Origin: Ga0077548 sp035440445
GTDB taxonomy: Bacteria > Pseudomonadota > Alphaproteobacteria > Rhizobiales > Xanthobacteraceae
NCBI GenBank assembly: GCA_035440445.1
Contig: DAORMJ010000001.1
Coordinates: 157,766 to 221,765 of the forward strand
Direction of reading: 5' to 3'
Length of the DNA stretch: 64,000 bases
Made by a program: the position numbers and the translations under genes. Of the stretch, positions 62,932 to 64,000 are shown one piece after another (the stretch's first letter is position 1; each line of letters begins with the position of its first letter). The notes under the pieces are model-generated. The model ran no database searches and had not been told where the DNA came from. It saw only the letters and a program-made list of their open reading frames with translations.

Positions 62932-63371
62932 CGAGAAAGCAGCGCCGGCTCACCTTGATTGCGATCGCAGGCCTCGTTCTTGCGGGAGCTGCGGTGTTGA
63001 CGCTTTCGGCGCTGCGGGATTCCATCACCTTCTTCGCAAGTCCGAGCGAACTTGCGCTCAATCCACCGCCGCCCGGCAAGCGCCTGCGCATCGGCGGGCT
63101 CGTGAAGGAAGGTAGCGTCGTGAAGGAAGGCGTGCGCGTGCGCTTCGACGTCACCGATGGCGAAAAGAGCATCCCCGTGCGCTATGAAGGCATGTTGCCC
63201 GATCTCTTTCGCGAGAAGCAGGGCGTCGTTGCCGATGGCGTGCTCGAAGACGGCGTATTCATCGCCCGCACGATTCTCGCGAAGCACGACGAATATTATA
63301 TGCCGCGCGAAGTCGTCGATGCCCTGAAAGACAAAGGCGTCTGGAAACATAACGAGGCCCCGAAGCAATGA
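62928..63371 (+). CDS. ccmE: Cytochrome c maturation haem chaperone CcmE
   Basis: A 147-aa membrane-anchored haem carrier. One N-terminal helix, then the OB-fold: GKRLRIGGLVKEGSVVKEGV, RFDVTDGEKSIPVRYEGMLP and ILAKHDEYYMPRE, where His120 binds haem covalently. Overlaps ccmI and ccmF by 4 bp each (ATGA). Confidence 0.95.
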   Translation: MTRKQRRLTLIAIAGLVLAGAAVLTLSALRDSITFFASPSELALNPPPPGKRLRIGGLVKEGSVVKEGVRVRFDVTDGEKSIPVRYEGMLPDLFREKQGVVADGVLEDGVFIARTILAKHDEYYMPREVVDALKDKGVWKHNEAPKQ

Positions 63372-64000
63372 TCGCGGAGCTTTCGCATGCGGCCCTTGCG
63401 ATCGCCTTCGCGCTGGCGGTCGCGCAGACATTCTTCTCGCTCTGGGGAGCATGGAAGAACGACACGCGGCTGATGCAGGTTCCCCCGGTTGCGGCCTATG
63501 GCGTGTTTCTGTTCGTGGCCGCTTCCTTCGCGGGGCTGACTTATCTTTACGTTACGTCCGACTTCTCGGTCGCGAACGTCTATTCGAATTCGCATTCGGC
63601 CAAGCCACTGCTCTATAAAATCTCCGGCGTTTGGGGCAATCACGAAGGCTCGATGCTGCTCTGGGCGCTGACGCTGGTAATTTTCTCCGCGTTGATCGCG
63701 GCGTTTGCCGGCAATCTGCCGCCGCGTCTGCGCGCGAACGTGCTGGGCGTGCAGGGACTGATCGCGGCGATTTTCATTCTCTTCATTCTTGCGACCTCGA
63801 ATCCGTTTCTTCGTCTCGCGGTGGCGCCTGCCGAAGGGCAGGGGTTGAATCCGATCCTGCAGGATGTTGGCCTCGCGCTGCACCCGCCGCTTTTGTATCT
63901 CGGCTATGTCGGTTGCTCGGTCGCCTTCTCCTTTGCGGTCGCGGCTTTGATCGAAGGGCGCATCGACGCCGCATGGGCGCGCTGGGTGCGGCCCTGGACG
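63368..64000 (+). CDS. ccmF: Haem lyase CcmF, N-terminal part (cut by window end)
   Basis: The frame stays open to base 64000. It starts with ATG overlapping the ccmE stop. The 211 visible residues include several membrane helices, SAKPLLYKISGVWGNHEGSM, and GLNPILQDVGLALHPPLLYL, the conserved CcmF region just before the WWD domain. CcmF joins haem to cytochrome c in the periplasm. Confidence 0.92.
   Translation, partial: MIAELSHAALAIAFALAVAQTFFSLWGAWKNDTRLMQVPPVAAYGVFLFVAASFAGLTYLYVTSDFSVANVYSNSHSAKPLLYKISGVWGNHEGSMLLWALTLVIFSALIAAFAGNLPPRLRANVLGVQGLIAAIFILFILATSNPFLRLAVAPAEGQGLNPILQDVGLALHPPLLYLGYVGCSVAFSFAVAALIEGRIDAAWARWVRPWT

Noticed and set aside
1..64000. tRNA, rRNA or known riboswitch
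   Set aside because: I saw no cloverleaf, rRNA core or cobalamin-riboswitch-like leader (including upstream of the mutase genes), though weak cases could be missed by eye.

Overview
The window is high-GC DNA with short intergenic gaps, many ATGA/GTGA/TAATG start-stop overlaps and a gene set typical of Hyphomicrobiales near Bradyrhizobiaceae. Supporting signs are the TIGR03808 Tat protein, DUF1491, DUF5330, DUF6456, the DUF1254/DUF1214 pair, a Rhodobacter-type gene transfer agent (GTA) cluster, CtrA-like TTAA-N7-TTAA boxes and several interspersed palindromic repeat families common in these genomes. This placement is from gene content only. Three runs of N are assembly gaps; in at least two of them the flanking frames do not match the N count.

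Layout. 1-9553: end of an amidase gene, a Tat-exported beta-helix protein, pyroglutamyl peptidase and the methylmalonyl-CoA mutase set (scpA, meaB, scpB) with a methyltransferase and a DUF817 membrane protein. 9629-11311: folK-folB-folP. 11365-22916: housekeeping genes (DUF4332, HerA/DUF853 ATPase, M20 dipeptidase, GT39-like membrane glycosyltransferase, superoxide dismutase, DMT transporter, oligopeptidase B, MsrB). 23274-29743: a DnaA-domain-IV-like regulator with DUF6456, SufE, DUF5330, a PAS histidine kinase, a peptidoglycan-binding protein and small proteins, two of them downstream of CtrA-like sites. 29842-36700: hydrolase/LysR divergent pair, MscS channel, DUF1254/DUF1214 and a class A PBP.

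36950-39174 is a lower-GC accessory island: an orphan RelA/SpoT-domain protein, then an HTH-nucleotidyltransferase (MNT) gene with a perfect 17-bp inverted repeat over its start, followed by a HEPN-like partner with a +1 frameshift.

41056-54630 is a GTA-type head/tail cluster in canonical order: small terminase, large terminase, portal, gp3.5-like, prohead protease, capsid, connector, head closure, gp10-like, DUF3168, tail tube, gp10, rcc01693, tape measure, DUF2460, DUF2163, NlpC/P60. The most striking feature is that the portal protein is fused in frame to a C-terminal RNase A-like (CdiA-CT type) toxin domain through a PGGSPDGGQW linker. A small CdiI-like immunity gene follows, and then a displaced, diverged copy of the portal 3' end. 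The cluster also holds two antisense trypsin-like proteases between capsid and connector, and it is damaged: frameshift in the gp10-like gene, in-frame TAA in DUF2163, NlpC/P60 truncated and joined to a foreign tail, no host-specificity gene gp15. Where gp15 would be expected there is a lower-GC SGNH-like/GSCFA gene pair, then an amidase endolysin and small membrane or lysis-type genes (56659-58464).

58629-64000 returns to core genes: nitroreductase, a FeuP/FeuQ-like two-component pair, a glycine-zipper lipoprotein, and ccmI-ccmE-ccmF (cut by the window end).
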